A stretch of DNA of 53,436 nucleotides from Candidatus Metaruminococcus caecorum (GCA_904420045.1 CAJFTY010000039.1:1-53436), one strand, 5' to 3'; counted from the first letter of the stretch, positions 17,053-25,896 are shown. The notes: a model not told the origin generated them from the sequence alone. A program made the numbers and translations.

Positions 17053-18000
17053 TTACCTTCCGCTAAGGAGCGAAATTATGTCTTGGGCTGCTTTCTTTTC
17101 TTGTTCCGCCATTTGTTTCATGTCGTCGGCAAAGCTTCGTTTGGTCCGAGGGCTGCCGGAAATCAGATATTTTAAACAGTTGTCCCGCAGCTTCATCCAT
17201 TCGGATGCGATTCGCTCCAGCTCCAGAACTGTTTTTTCCTCCTTGATGCCGGAAGCTTTCAGCACATAGGATATAAGCGCCGGCAGACGCGCCCTGCTGG
17301 AGGCAAAGCCTTTTATGTTCTGAAAAAGCGGTGCTTTCCAACATTCATAGACATCCTCCATTTCGGCGGATACATCGGCGTATTGAATAAAATCGTCTGC
17401 AAATTGCTGCATTTGTTCAAAGGTTCCCTGTTCGATCAGCTCCTTGACCCTTTTATACAAAAGGCCCGCCGCACCTTCCTTCGGAAGCGTATACGGCACC
17501 AAATCGCAGCAGCCGTACAAGCCCCGAAAGGCGGCGGAGAATTCCCGGCACCCAAACCGGATTCCCTCCAGGTGGTAAAACGGATCGGTGAACATAAGAA
17601 CCTGCCGCTGTTTGTCATAGCCGTTGATGCAAAATGTGTGCCGGTCGTTGTGATGTTTCCGAAAGCTTTTGTCCCAGGGACAAAAATAGGAATCGGCCCG
17701 CACCACCACCGGTTTGTGGGGCAAAATCTCATCCACATACGCCATCATGTCGTCAAACCCGCCCTGCTGCTCGTGGAACAGCACACCGTGGTATTTTTTT
17801 AAGGGCTGCACCTTGTTGCGATACGAGTTCAGGGACTTGCCAAAGGAACCCGCCTGCTGCCAATTGCCGTAATCAAACCCCCACTCGTCCAGATACATCA
17901 GCTGATAATCCCGGCCCAGCCAGTGGGCACAGTTGGCAAGCACCGCTTCAAAGCAGTGTTCGAACGGCGTTTTTAAAGGGGATAGCGCCAGTTTTTTCAT
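17053..18000 (-). CDS. BtrH_N-type papain-fold acyltransferase candidate (copy 1)
   Basis: 315 residues, no signal peptide. It resembles proteins with a butirosin BtrH N-terminal domain, which in the butirosin pathway moves an acyl group from a carrier protein to an amine. Aligned with copy 2 (19704-20672), it shares C16 in EHCFEAV, the GRDYQLMYLDEWGF block, YHGV (about 70-73), the CPW motif, His121 and Asp139 (FTDPF); copy 2 has these at C17, His123 and Asp141. This is a plausible Cys-His-Asp set. The second half is helical. Its ATG overlaps the stop of the adenylation-carrier gene as ATGA, implying coupled translation and a partnership with that carrier domain. Function by analogy only; a thioesterase or cyclase role is also possible. 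Confidence 0.75.
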   Translation of the reverse strand: MKKLALSPLKTPFEHCFEAVLANCAHWLGRDYQLMYLDEWGFDYGNWQQAGSFGKSLNSYRNKVQPLKKYHGVLFHEQQGGFDDMMAYVDEILPHKPVVVRADSYFCPWDKSFRKHHNDRHTFCINGYDKQRQVLMFTDPFYHLEGIRFGCREFSAAFRGLYGCCDLVPYTLPKEGAAGLLYKRVKELIEQGTFEQMQQFADDFIQYADVSAEMEDVYECWKAPLFQNIKGFASSRARLPALISYVLKASGIKEEKTVLELERIASEWMKLRDNCLKYLISGSPRTKRSFADDMKQMAEQEKKAAQDIISLLSGR

Positions 18001-19682
18001 GAGTGGACCTCCTGACCGGCTGCGCAGGACAGGTATTCGATCAGTGCTCCCAGCGTGGGCAGTGCGTCGAACGACATCTTGGCATCATCAAATTCAAAGT
18101 CAAACGCTTCTTCCAGCTCTACAACCATACGAACAAAGGAAACGGAATCCAGTCCCAGCTCCGGCAGAGACTTGCGATCGTCCAAACCGCTTACCGAACA
18201 GCCGCATTCGGCCAGCACGGATTTGACCGTCTCCCGCAGGGGATCATTCTCCTGGATCGGCTCCTGCCCCTGCGGTTGGTACACAATCCCGCTTCGGTCA
18301 ACCTTTCCGTTTGGCAGCCGGGGAAAGTCTGCCACCCGCTGCCATGCCGACGGAATCATGTACCCCGGCAGCTTGTTTTTGAGCGCCGCGGCAATGGCAG
18401 CTTGTTCTACCTCTTCCCCGGCCATATAAAACAGACAAAGATGTTTGTCCGCATCCTTTTCATATATGCCTGCAACAGCCTGGACAACCCCCGGCACCTG
18501 CATGGCGCAGGCCTCGATTTCCTCCAGTTCCACCCGGTTCCCTCGGATTTTTACCTGGTTGTCCATGCGCCCTGCAAAAACCAAAGCGCCGTCCGGCCCC
18601 ACCCGGGCAAGATCGCCGGTGAGGTAGACCGGTTCCCCATCCGGGCCGGTGGAAAAGTGCGCGTTCATCTGTTCCGGCCGGTTTCTATATCCCGGCGTAA
18701 GACCCGGCCCCTGAATACAGATCTGGCCGGTCTCCCCCGCCGAAACAGGAGTCAAATCCCCGTCTGCCACAAATACCCGGTACCCATCAAACGGGGTTCC
18801 CAAGGTCACCTCCCGGGCATTGGTCAGCTCCGCCGCCGTTGCCCACAGGGTGGTTTCAGTGGGGCCATACAGGTTAAACAGTCTGGCCCCGGTGTTTGTT
18901 TGCAGCGTTTGCAGAAGACTCAACGGCAGCGGCTCCCCACCGATCATCAGGACGTCGAGGCCCTTCAGGCACGCAAGGGAGCCGTCCCGATACAGCAGGA
19001 TCTGAAGCCGGGAGGGAATCGCCTGCATCACGTCCACCGAATACCGCTTGAGAAGCCCGGCTATTTTGCCGGGGGACGCCTGTTCGTCCTCCCGGGCCAT
19101 CGCCACTGTCATACCTACGCACAGGGGGAGGATGGACTCGATGAAAAAAATGTCAAAGCTCACCGTGGTCAGGCAGGCGATGGTCTGCCCCTCGCAGACC
19201 GGGAGCCGCTTGCAGAAGCCCTGGATAAAATTGCACACGCTGCTGTTTAAAATCGGCATTCCTTTGGGCCTGCCCGTGCTCCCAGAGGTGTACACCACAT
19301 AGGCGGTTTCGGCATACATGCCGCCGTCTTTGTCATAATCCGGCGCGGGGACCGCCAGCGGTCCCGACTCCCCCTGAATCAACCGGTAAAACACGTTTCC
19401 GTCTTGGAGCATAAAGTCCTTGCGCTCCTGCGGACAGTCGGACGCGATGGGCAGATACGCCATCTCTCCCCCAAGGACCGCCAGCATTGCGGCGATAAAA
19501 TCCTCCGTCCGGTCCAGCTCAATCGAGACGAGCTGTCCAGGACGCCCAGGGATCAGGCGGCGAAGCTGCTCCGCCCTAGCTTGTAGCTGACGGTAGGTGA
19601 CGCTCTGTTTTCCGCAGTAAACCGCTATGGCGTCCGGCCGCAGCTTTACCTGCTGTTCAAACATTGCAAAAATTGGATTCAT
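17997..19682 (-). CDS. Stand-alone NRPS adenylation-carrier (A-PCP) protein, predicted glycine-activating
   Basis: 561 residues. Adenylation core motifs are in order: YTSGSTGRPKG (131-141), SFDIFF (175-180), NLYGPTE (270-276), YLTGDLAR (353-360), GRMDNQVKIRGNRVELEEIE (371-390) and LPNGKVDR (456-463). A peptidyl-carrier domain follows with LGLDSVSF (509-516), Ser513 being the phosphopantetheine site. Mapping the ten pocket residues onto GrsA numbering gives D177-I178-I181-Q220-M246-G248-L271-L279-W280-K460, i.e. DIIQMGLLWK, which differs only conservatively from the glycine code DILQLGLIWK. No condensation or thioesterase domain is present, so the aminoacyl thioester must be used in trans, most simply by the BtrH-like proteins on either side. 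It starts 21 bases after BtrH-like copy 2. Confidence 0.92.
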   Translation of the reverse strand: MNPIFAMFEQQVKLRPDAIAVYCGKQSVTYRQLQARAEQLRRLIPGRPGQLVSIELDRTEDFIAAMLAVLGGEMAYLPIASDCPQERKDFMLQDGNVFYRLIQGESGPLAVPAPDYDKDGGMYAETAYVVYTSGSTGRPKGMPILNSSVCNFIQGFCKRLPVCEGQTIACLTTVSFDIFFIESILPLCVGMTVAMAREDEQASPGKIAGLLKRYSVDVMQAIPSRLQILLYRDGSLACLKGLDVLMIGGEPLPLSLLQTLQTNTGARLFNLYGPTETTLWATAAELTNAREVTLGTPFDGYRVFVADGDLTPVSAGETGQICIQGPGLTPGYRNRPEQMNAHFSTGPDGEPVYLTGDLARVGPDGALVFAGRMDNQVKIRGNRVELEEIEACAMQVPGVVQAVAGIYEKDADKHLCLFYMAGEEVEQAAIAAALKNKLPGYMIPSAWQRVADFPRLPNGKVDRSGIVYQPQGQEPIQENDPLRETVKSVLAECGCSVSGLDDRKSLPELGLDSVSFVRMVVELEEAFDFEFDDAKMSFDALPTLGALIEYLSCAAGQEVHS

Positions 19683-19703
19683 GGTTTTTATATTCCCCCT
19701 CTG

Positions 19704-20672
19704 TTACAGCGATTCGCTAAACCGGATCAGCTCATCCGCAGTCTGTGCTTCCAAGTCCGCGATTCCGTAAATCAGCCGGCTAATCCGCTGTTTGATCTCA
19801 TCTTTTTTTGTAAAATGCAGTTTATAAAGCAGGGTGTTCACCCGGTTCCACTCCCCCGCGGCCTTGTCCAGTGCGCCGGCAAAGGTCTCGAGCTCCGGCT
19901 GCTCATACTTGTCCGCCATATACCGGAACCCTACCGCCGTTTTTGCCCGGTGCTTGGACACATTGCTGACCTGACGGAAAATCAGGGAGTTTTTTAGATC
20001 CTCCTGAAATCCCGCGATCTCCCGCGCCAGATCCAGATCGCCTGGCAGGTCGTCCGCCAGCCGCCGGATATCCCCGCACTGCCGGTCAAACCGCTCTTTC
20101 CCGCCTTTGCAAAATCCGTTTTGTAAAAGCAGGGTTTTCAGCGGCAAAAGCGGAGGTTGAGGGACTGTGTGGAACTCGATGACCTCCTGAAATCCCTTGC
20201 GCAGGCTGTCAAACGGAAGCGTGTAAACCTCCTGGCTGAAGCTGTACGGATCCACGCAGAAGAATTCCTTCCGCCGTTCATCCATCCCCACAATAATCCC
20301 GTAGTGGTTGATGGAAAACCGCCGGTATGCCGAGCTCCACGGGCAGTAATAGGCGTTCATGTAAAGCCCCATGGGATTCCCGGCATCCAGATGCCGGCGG
20401 GCCCGTTCCACCAGGCCGGGAACACCTTTTACAATGTTCCACTGGGAAACCACCCCATGATACTGGGCCAGGGTCTCTCGGGAATAGCGGTCCACGCCAA
20501 ACCGGATGCGCAGACTGAAATTTTCTGCGCTTAGGTTGTAGAAAAAGCCCCAGGAGCCCAAGAACATCATCTGGTAATCCCGACCGTAGTGGGTGGCTAT
20601 CGTCGCCATCATAGCGTCGATGCAGTTAAAGTAGTCCTCGGACACCGTTTGTACATTTAAACAAGTCTGCAT
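19704..20672 (-). CDS. BtrH_N-type papain-fold acyltransferase candidate (copy 2)
   Basis: 322 residues from the ATG at 20672, preceded by AGAAAGG. The frame is open far upstream, but that part only shadows the acyl-ligase gene in another frame. Paralogue of the protein at 17053-18000 with conserved C17 (FNCIDA), GRDYQMMFLGSWGF, YHGV, YYCPWSSAYRRF, His123 in INHYGIIVG and Asp141 in CVDPYS. The first ~150 residues form the BtrH_N-like papain fold; the rest is helical and more diverged. It overlaps the ligase stop by 16 bases, so it probably pairs with the acyl ligase/ACP while copy 1 pairs with the glycine module. Reaction inferred: acyl transfer from a carrier-bound thioester to an amine. Confidence 0.75.
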   Translation of the reverse strand: MQTCLNVQTVSEDYFNCIDAMMATIATHYGRDYQMMFLGSWGFFYNLSAENFSLRIRFGVDRYSRETLAQYHGVVSQWNIVKGVPGLVERARRHLDAGNPMGLYMNAYYCPWSSAYRRFSINHYGIIVGMDERRKEFFCVDPYSFSQEVYTLPFDSLRKGFQEVIEFHTVPQPPLLPLKTLLLQNGFCKGGKERFDRQCGDIRRLADDLPGDLDLAREIAGFQEDLKNSLIFRQVSNVSKHRAKTAVGFRYMADKYEQPELETFAGALDKAAGEWNRVNTLLYKLHFTKKDEIKQRISRLIYGIADLEAQTADELIRFSESL

Positions 20673-22171
20673 GTTGTTTCGAACCTTTCTGCGTCTGTTG
20701 CGTCGTGTGCGGGCTCCGCTGTGTCCCGCCGGAAAACCGGGCGGATCAGTTTGCCGGAGCCGTTTTTGGGAAGCGTTTTTACCAGCTCGATCCGGTCGGG
20801 AATCTGGTAACCGGGCAGCGTCCGGCGGCAGGCCGCCAAAATCCCGCCGGGCGTCGCGTCCTCCTCGTTTGGAACGACCCGCAGGACGATCTGCTGCCGC
20901 CCCTCCGATCCCAGGCACCCGTAGGCCATCGCCTCCCGGACGGCGCCGGATCGCAGCAGGGCGTTTTCGATCTCCTGGGGATAGATGTTCATCCCCGCCC
21001 GGATGATTAGATGGTCTTTGCGCCCCAGTAAAAACAGCCTCCCCCGGGAGTCGATCCGGGCCAGATCCCCGGTGTGCAGCCATCCGCCCTCCAGCGCCCG
21101 GGAGGTGGCCGCAGGGTCGTTTAAATATCCCTTCATCACATTGGGTCCCTGCACCAAAAGCTCCCCCTGGCCGGAGGATGTGATTGTTTTGTCCTCCCTC
21201 AGGATTCCCAGCCGGACGGACAAAAGGGGCCTTCCCGCCGACAGCGGAGCATCCGACTGACTGGAGATCTGATAGGCCACCCGGGGAGATGCCTCGGTCA
21301 AGCCGTACACATGGTAAATCCTCGCCTTGGTAAGCGCCCGGGACAGTTCCTCCCACACCGACTGCGTCATGCACTCCCCGCTGGCCACAACGCTGGTCAG
21401 GCCGGGGAGCCCGCCCCGACGAGCGGCAGTTTTGCACAATAGGGAAAGCAGGGTGGGGGTGGCGCACAAAGCGGTGATTCCCCCTTCCCGAATCTGACTG
21501 AGAATGCCCGCCGGAGAAAACGCCCCGTTTACAAACCGGATGGAAGCGCCCTTTGTAAGCGCCAAAAGAAATTCTCCGGTGAGCACCGCGGCGTGGTACA
21601 GCGGACGCAGGATCAGAATCCGGTCATCCGGGTTCAAATCAAAATACGCTTCAATGTCCTGAAGGTTCGCGCGGATATTCGCATAGGTCAGCAGAATCCC
21701 CTTGGGCTCCCCTGTGGTGCCGGACGTACACATCACCGCCGCCACATCCCAGAGATTGGGGTCATTTCGGGACGAAATTCGCCAATTTTCCGTATATAGT
21801 TCATCCAATAATACAATTGGTATATTAAAATCCATCCATTCGCTTGCTTCTCCATCGTCCGACAACAGCATACAGGGATGGACTTTTTGCAGGATCGTTT
21901 GACAGTGGAGCTTCCCGTACCGGACGGAAAGGGGGACGGCTGTCACTCCGGCGCAAACAAGCGCCAGAAGCAGCAGGCCGGCGTTTTTTTCGCTTTTGCA
22001 GAGCACGCCACAGCACCCGCCCGGTGGAATCCGCCGGGCCAGGATGGCTCCCAACGTTTTTGCCCGGTCCCGGATCTCCTCAAAGGTCAGAGCGCCCTGT
22101 TCATCCTCCACCCGGGAATCAGGGTAAGCCAAAAGCGCTTGTTCCAAACGCTGCCACAAGGGGTTTCTCAT
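20657..22171 (-). CDS. Acyl-AMP ligase / acyl-CoA synthetase-like adenylating enzyme
   Basis: 504 residues of the ANL superfamily. Motifs: AVMCTSGTTGEPKGILLTY (145-163), VYGLTEASP, GGWLHTGDLARID, GRKDHLIIRAGMNIYPQEIE and the catalytic lysine segment PKNGSGKLIR near the end. Unlike the neighbour at 17997 it carries no carrier domain, and a free carrier-protein gene overlaps it directly upstream (ATGA junction at 22168-22171). It should therefore adenylate a carboxylic acid, probably a fatty or aryl acid, and load it on that carrier. It is not an amino-acid A domain by its motifs: the pocket Asp that binds the alpha-amino group in the FDxxx motif is not evident. The true acid substrate is unknown. 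Confidence 0.88.
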   Translation of the reverse strand: MRNPLWQRLEQALLAYPDSRVEDEQGALTFEEIRDRAKTLGAILARRIPPGGCCGVLCKSEKNAGLLLLALVCAGVTAVPLSVRYGKLHCQTILQKVHPCMLLSDDGEASEWMDFNIPIVLLDELYTENWRISSRNDPNLWDVAAVMCTSGTTGEPKGILLTYANIRANLQDIEAYFDLNPDDRILILRPLYHAAVLTGEFLLALTKGASIRFVNGAFSPAGILSQIREGGITALCATPTLLSLLCKTAARRGGLPGLTSVVASGECMTQSVWEELSRALTKARIYHVYGLTEASPRVAYQISSQSDAPLSAGRPLLSVRLGILREDKTITSSGQGELLVQGPNVMKGYLNDPAATSRALEGGWLHTGDLARIDSRGRLFLLGRKDHLIIRAGMNIYPQEIENALLRSGAVREAMAYGCLGSEGRQQIVLRVVPNEEDATPGGILAACRRTLPGYQIPDRIELVKTLPKNGSGKLIRPVFRRDTAEPAHDATDAERFETTCRLV

Positions 22172-22419
22172 GACCGATAGCCCGCCAGCAGCGTGTATAA
22201 ATCGTCCACTGTTTGCAGCCGGGAGGGCTCCAGGTCGGAGTCGTCAATGCAGATGTCCAGTTCCTCCTCCAGCGCGACGATAAGTTCCACGATTTTTAAG
22301 GAGTCAAACCCCAAATCGTCTTTGAGCTTTGTCCGGGGCGACAGGGGCTCCCCGGCGGCGCTCAGCCGCAGGATCACCCCGTCGATGATCTGTTGATCCA
22401 TGTTTGTCGCTTTGTCCAT
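22168..22419 (-). CDS. Acyl carrier protein
   Basis: 83 residues, acidic, four-helix carrier fold. The attachment motif is DDLGFDSLKIVELIV, with Ser40 as the phosphopantetheine site. AAGGAAGG lies upstream of the ATG; an internal ATG at codon 7 is an alternative start. Its stop overlaps the start of the acyl-AMP ligase, which presumably charges it. No phosphopantetheinyl transferase gene is in the window, so a housekeeping one must modify it. Confidence 0.92.
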   Translation of the reverse strand: MDKATNMDQQIIDGVILRLSAAGEPLSPRTKLKDDLGFDSLKIVELIVALEEELDICIDDSDLEPSRLQTVDDLYTLLAGYRS

Positions 22420-22437
22420 GTCCGATTCCTTCCTTTC

Positions 22438-23100
22438 TCAGATCGCGGCGCACACGCCGGCTTTTTCCCGCAAAAGCGTCTCCACCTTGTGGAGCACCTG
22501 CCCGAATGTCTCCTGCGGGGAGCAGTCGGAGGACAGCAAGATCCCCCCGCACCCGGCGCTGATTTCTCGGTATTCCTCCCGCAGGCGGACCTGTAAGGGC
22601 ACGTCGATGTAGCGGTCTTTTTCCTCCGGACGGCTGCGCACACGCCGGATGGCAGTCTCCACCGGCACGTCCAGGAAAAAAGCTGCGTCCGGCTCCGGAA
22701 TGTGACTGGCAATCTCATAGATCCAGCGGTCCTGCTCGTATCCCCTGGCCCGCAGGTTTGCCAGGCAGGAGTAAAAGTACCGGTCGCTGATTACGATGTT
22801 CCCCTGTCTGAGGAGAGGAAGGATCACCTGGTTGGAGTGCTGAATCCGGTCGCTGGCCGCCATCAGGCTCAGCGCCCGGTAATCGTATCCGTCGTGCTCC
22901 GGGCAGTCCATAAAGGTGCGGAAAATCTCGCTTTTTCGCACGGCGTCGGTGGGCTGCTTGGTCAAATACACCGCGTGCCCCCGGCGCTCCAGCTCCTGTT
23001 TGAGCATCTGGATCGTGGTGGTTTTGCCGCATCCGTCCAGACCGCAAAAGGTAATCAGCAATCCCGGGACGCCCTGTTGTTTCAATCGCAGCGCAGTCAA
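22438..23100 (-). CDS. Thymidylate kinase-like P-loop protein
   Basis: 220 residues. It has the thymidylate-kinase layout: P-loop FCGLDGCGKTTTIQML (about 18-33), a TKQPT segment where dTMP kinases have TREPGGT, VISDRYFYSCLA (the DR(Y/H) motif) and a C-terminal FLDVPVETAIRRVRSRPEEKDRYID lid region. The altered REPG segment and its place inside a secondary-metabolite operon make a housekeeping dTMP kinase unlikely; it may phosphorylate a pathway intermediate or activate a substrate. The start overlaps the stop of the nucleotidyltransferase gene by four bases, suggesting the two act in sequence. Function is inferred from fold only. Confidence 0.75.
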   Translation of the reverse strand: MTALRLKQQGVPGLLITFCGLDGCGKTTTIQMLKQELERRGHAVYLTKQPTDAVRKSEIFRTFMDCPEHDGYDYRALSLMAASDRIQHSNQVILPLLRQGNIVISDRYFYSCLANLRARGYEQDRWIYEIASHIPEPDAAFFLDVPVETAIRRVRSRPEEKDRYIDVPLQVRLREEYREISAGCGGILLSSDCSPQETFGQVLHKVETLLREKAGVCAAI

Positions 23101-24203
23101 TCTGTCTCCTCCTTTAAAAGGCTTCTGCGGTCGCCGCAGAAAAACCAGTCCAAAAAATCCCCTTGATACCGATAGGTCACGCCGTTTTCCCGGTCGATCA
23201 CCCGGTTTAAACCGCCGTCATCCTCGGGCTTTCTCTGTTCCATAAACCGTTTAAGCTCCGGGAAGTCCAGCAGAGAGGGGAAAATTCGGCAAGTTGTATA
23301 CAGTGCGTAATAACATTCCTTTGTAAATCCAAATTGTAAAATCCGTTCTCCCAGGGAGCGCAAGAATTCCTCCGAATGTTCCTCCCACAGCAGGCCGTAC
23401 AGATCGCAGAACTTGTATAGGCTTAAATCCCGGCCGTCTTTGACCCAGTGAAATCCCACCGCCTCCTTGTACAGATGTACGCATAGCTGAATTAGAAAGT
23501 CCCGGCGGGACAGGGTGGAAATCTTTCGGCCTTCACACAAAAAAGTCTCGGTTTCCTCCAGCATGGCGGGCACCACCTTGAGGTTGCCCTTGGCATGCTC
23601 TTCCAGGGAGAAATTAAGATCCGCTTCGACGTAGTCCATAAACGGCTCCCCGCTTTTCCGTAAAAAGGGAACGGTTTCCCCCCGGTTCATGCGGCAGGCG
23701 ATGATCTGCTGCCGGGTGGCCGGCTGGGGTTTTTGGCCGTACCGGTAAAAGCACTGGATAAAACCCGCCCCTTTCAAAAGCTTTTCACAGGCGGAAATAT
23801 CTTTGGGCGCCAGCAGCAGGTCGTAGTCGTTGGAAGTCCGAAGCCCCTTGGGATACAAGCGGCAGCACAGGGATGCGCCCTTTAAAAACGCGTGGGGAAA
23901 TTCCGCCGCTTCAAACAGCTCCCCCATTCTGGCGAGGTTCGCCTGATACGCGCCGGTTTTCAGCCGGTTCATCTCATACACGGTTTTTAAGCTGTTTCGA
24001 AACTCCCGGTTGACGTTTGCCGCCAGCCCCGACTGCTCCAACACCCAAAAGGCGACGCCGCCCACCCGGTGGAAGCAGAGCTGTCCCAGCAGCCAGGGGT
24101 ACTGAATGCCCGGCTCCAGCAGGATTTTTAGCTGTTCCCTGTCCCAGTCTTTGAAGCGGATCAGTTCAAACAGCAGGTTTTTTTCTCGTTGCAACGCGTC
24201 CAT
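23097..24203 (-). CDS. Nucleotidyltransferase family protein (NTP_transf_5-like)
   Basis: 368 residues. The core is HAFLKGASLCCRLYPKGLRTSNDYDLLLAPKDISACEKLLKGAGF (about residues 104-148), which fits the DUF2156-unrelated 'uncharacterised nucleotidyltransferase' family with its LKG...YP..R...D(Y/I)DLL pattern and a metal-binding D-x-D pair. The rest is helical with many aromatic residues. Such proteins occur in peptide and polysaccharide biosynthesis clusters but their reactions are mostly undetermined. AGGAGG precedes the ATG. With the kinase-like protein downstream it could nucleotidylate and phosphorylate a precursor, or carry out self-immunity modification of the product; both are guesses. 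Confidence 0.75.
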   Translation of the reverse strand: MDALQREKNLLFELIRFKDWDREQLKILLEPGIQYPWLLGQLCFHRVGGVAFWVLEQSGLAANVNREFRNSLKTVYEMNRLKTGAYQANLARMGELFEAAEFPHAFLKGASLCCRLYPKGLRTSNDYDLLLAPKDISACEKLLKGAGFIQCFYRYGQKPQPATRQQIIACRMNRGETVPFLRKSGEPFMDYVEADLNFSLEEHAKGNLKVVPAMLEETETFLCEGRKISTLSRRDFLIQLCVHLYKEAVGFHWVKDGRDLSLYKFCDLYGLLWEEHSEEFLRSLGERILQFGFTKECYYALYTTCRIFPSLLDFPELKRFMEQRKPEDDGGLNRVIDRENGVTYRYQGDFLDWFFCGDRRSLLKEETD

Positions 24204-24222
24204 ATCCGTCCTCCTTGCACGG

Positions 24223-25896
24223 CTATTCGCCGGCCGTTTGCGGCGTCAATGCGCCGTCTTTCATCTGATAAATTTGATGCGCCCCTTCCAGCTCCTGGCT
24301 GACGTGGGCGGTCATCACCACGGGGATTCCCCCGAACTCCCGTTCCACGGTTTTGCGGATCTCCTTGCGGGAAGCGTTGTCCACCGCGGAGGTGGCCTCG
24401 TCCAAAATCAGGAACCGGGGATGTTTCAAGATCGCCTGGGCGATCAAAAACCGTTGCTTCTGCCCGCCGGAAAGCCGCAGGCCCCGCTCCCCCGCCAGGG
24501 TGTCCAGACCGTCCTCCAGCGAGCGGAGCACCCCATCCAGCTCCGCTTTGCGGCAGGCCTCCCAAAGCTGTTCGTCGGTGGCGCCGGGGTCTGCCAGCAG
24601 CAGGTTGTTTCGCAGGGTGTCGTTAAACAGCGCCGCCTCCTGCAAAATAATTCCCGAAGCGCGGTAAAATTCCCGCATGGAGTACTGGGAAAGGGGCTCG
24701 CCGTTTATAAAGACCTCCCCAGATTCCGGAGCGTACAGGCCGGTGAGCACTTTCAGCAGGGTGGTCTTGCCGCAGCCGTTGGGCCCGGTAATCACGGTGA
24801 TCCCCGGTTCAAAACGCCCGCACGTATGGGAAATCGCTGGCTTTTCCGCCCCCGGATACCGGTAGCAGATGTCTTTTGCCTCTAACAACAGCCGGTCAGG
24901 GACGTCCTGAAGCCGCGCCCGAACTTGAGCCGGGCGGTTTACAAGGTCAAAGATCCGCTGGTAATAGGGAGATTTGACCCGCAGGTCCACGTTTTTGCTG
25001 TTGATGCCGTCCAGACTTGTAAACAACAGGCCAAACAGCTCGGAAAACATCACAAGCTCCCCTGCGGTCAGGCTCCCCGCCATGACAAAAAACGCCCCCA
25101 GCACGCACACAAACGCCTTGGTGAGGTAATTCGCCTTGAAGTCGGTAAAAATCTCCCGGAAAAACCAGAACCGAATTTCGGTGTACCCCAGCTTTGCCAG
25201 CTTTTTGCGGTGTTTTTTGTACTGGTTTAAAAAGATTTCCTCGGTGTTCTGGATTTTGATCTCCTTCCAGTTTTGCAACGAGTTGTGCTCAAAGGTAAAA
25301 TACGCCTGGTTGGCGGTTCGGATTTTTTCATTGATGTTGCGCGTTCCCCGGCCGATCAGGATGTTGAGTACGAACACCAGCGGCACAATCAGCAGACACA
25401 AGACGGTCATCCGGGCGTTCACTGAAAAGCAGATGAGCAGCGTCCCCGCAATGATCAGCAGGTGGTACAGATAGTCCACCACCTGGTCTTTGATAAAGTT
25501 TCCCAGGCTGTCCACATCGTCGAGCATGCGCATTTTATAATCGCCGGTATCGCTTTGCTCGTACTGGGCAAAGGGCATGCGCAAAAGCTTTCCCCAGAGG
25601 TGGGCCCGCAGCTTGTAGGTGAACCGGTTGAGCACCTTGTTCCCCGCGTCCAGCGAAATCAGGTCCAGGATAAAGCGCAGGATATATACCCCCAGCAGCC
25701 CCGCCACAACGATGGCAAAGCCCTGAACCCGTCCGCCATACATCACCTCGTTAATCAGGATGTTGACGATGTAGGGAGAGATGAGCATTACCGGCGCAGT
25801 CAGAAGCCCGGCGATTACCAGGGCCGCCACCTGAACCTTGCTCTTTTTCACATACCGCCGGATGTTTTTGAGTACCGCGATTCTGCTCAGCTTCAT
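24223..25896 (-). CDS. ABC exporter half-transporter (membrane domain + ATPase), subunit 2
   Basis: 557 residues. A six-helix exporter membrane domain (about 20-310) is fused to an ATPase domain. Walker A is ITGPNGCGKTTLLKVL, the signature is LRLSGGQKQRFLIAQAIL, Walker B is FLILDEATSAVD and the switch His is in MTAHVSQ. All catalytic elements look intact. Its start overlaps the stop of the adjacent exporter gene (ATGA at 25893-25896), so the two subunits should form a heterodimer. It sits directly upstream of the biosynthetic genes, so export of their product is the natural reading; self-protection would be part of the same role. Confidence 0.92.
   Translation of the reverse strand: MKLSRIAVLKNIRRYVKKSKVQVAALVIAGLLTAPVMLISPYIVNILINEVMYGGRVQGFAIVVAGLLGVYILRFILDLISLDAGNKVLNRFTYKLRAHLWGKLLRMPFAQYEQSDTGDYKMRMLDDVDSLGNFIKDQVVDYLYHLLIIAGTLLICFSVNARMTVLCLLIVPLVFVLNILIGRGTRNINEKIRTANQAYFTFEHNSLQNWKEIKIQNTEEIFLNQYKKHRKKLAKLGYTEIRFWFFREIFTDFKANYLTKAFVCVLGAFFVMAGSLTAGELVMFSELFGLLFTSLDGINSKNVDLRVKSPYYQRIFDLVNRPAQVRARLQDVPDRLLLEAKDICYRYPGAEKPAISHTCGRFEPGITVITGPNGCGKTTLLKVLTGLYAPESGEVFINGEPLSQYSMREFYRASGIILQEAALFNDTLRNNLLLADPGATDEQLWEACRKAELDGVLRSLEDGLDTLAGERGLRLSGGQKQRFLIAQAILKHPRFLILDEATSAVDNASRKEIRKTVEREFGGIPVVMTAHVSQELEGAHQIYQMKDGALTPQTAGE

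Noticed and set aside
18003-19250. 415-codon plus-strand open frame opposite the adenylation gene
   Set aside because: It is a GC-driven shadow of the adenylation gene, with no RBS and no domain.
20673-21467. A long open frame extending the BtrH-like protein upstream to 587 residues
   Set aside because: The extra part is an Arg/Pro/Gly-rich antisense-like shadow in another frame of the acyl-AMP ligase gene; the BtrH homology, an ATG and a ribosome site all begin at 20672.
22438-23100. Calling the kinase-like gene the housekeeping dTMP kinase (tmk)
   Set aside because: It sits inside an AraC-linked biosynthetic operon, overlaps a nucleotidyltransferase gene, and its TREPGGT-type motif is altered.
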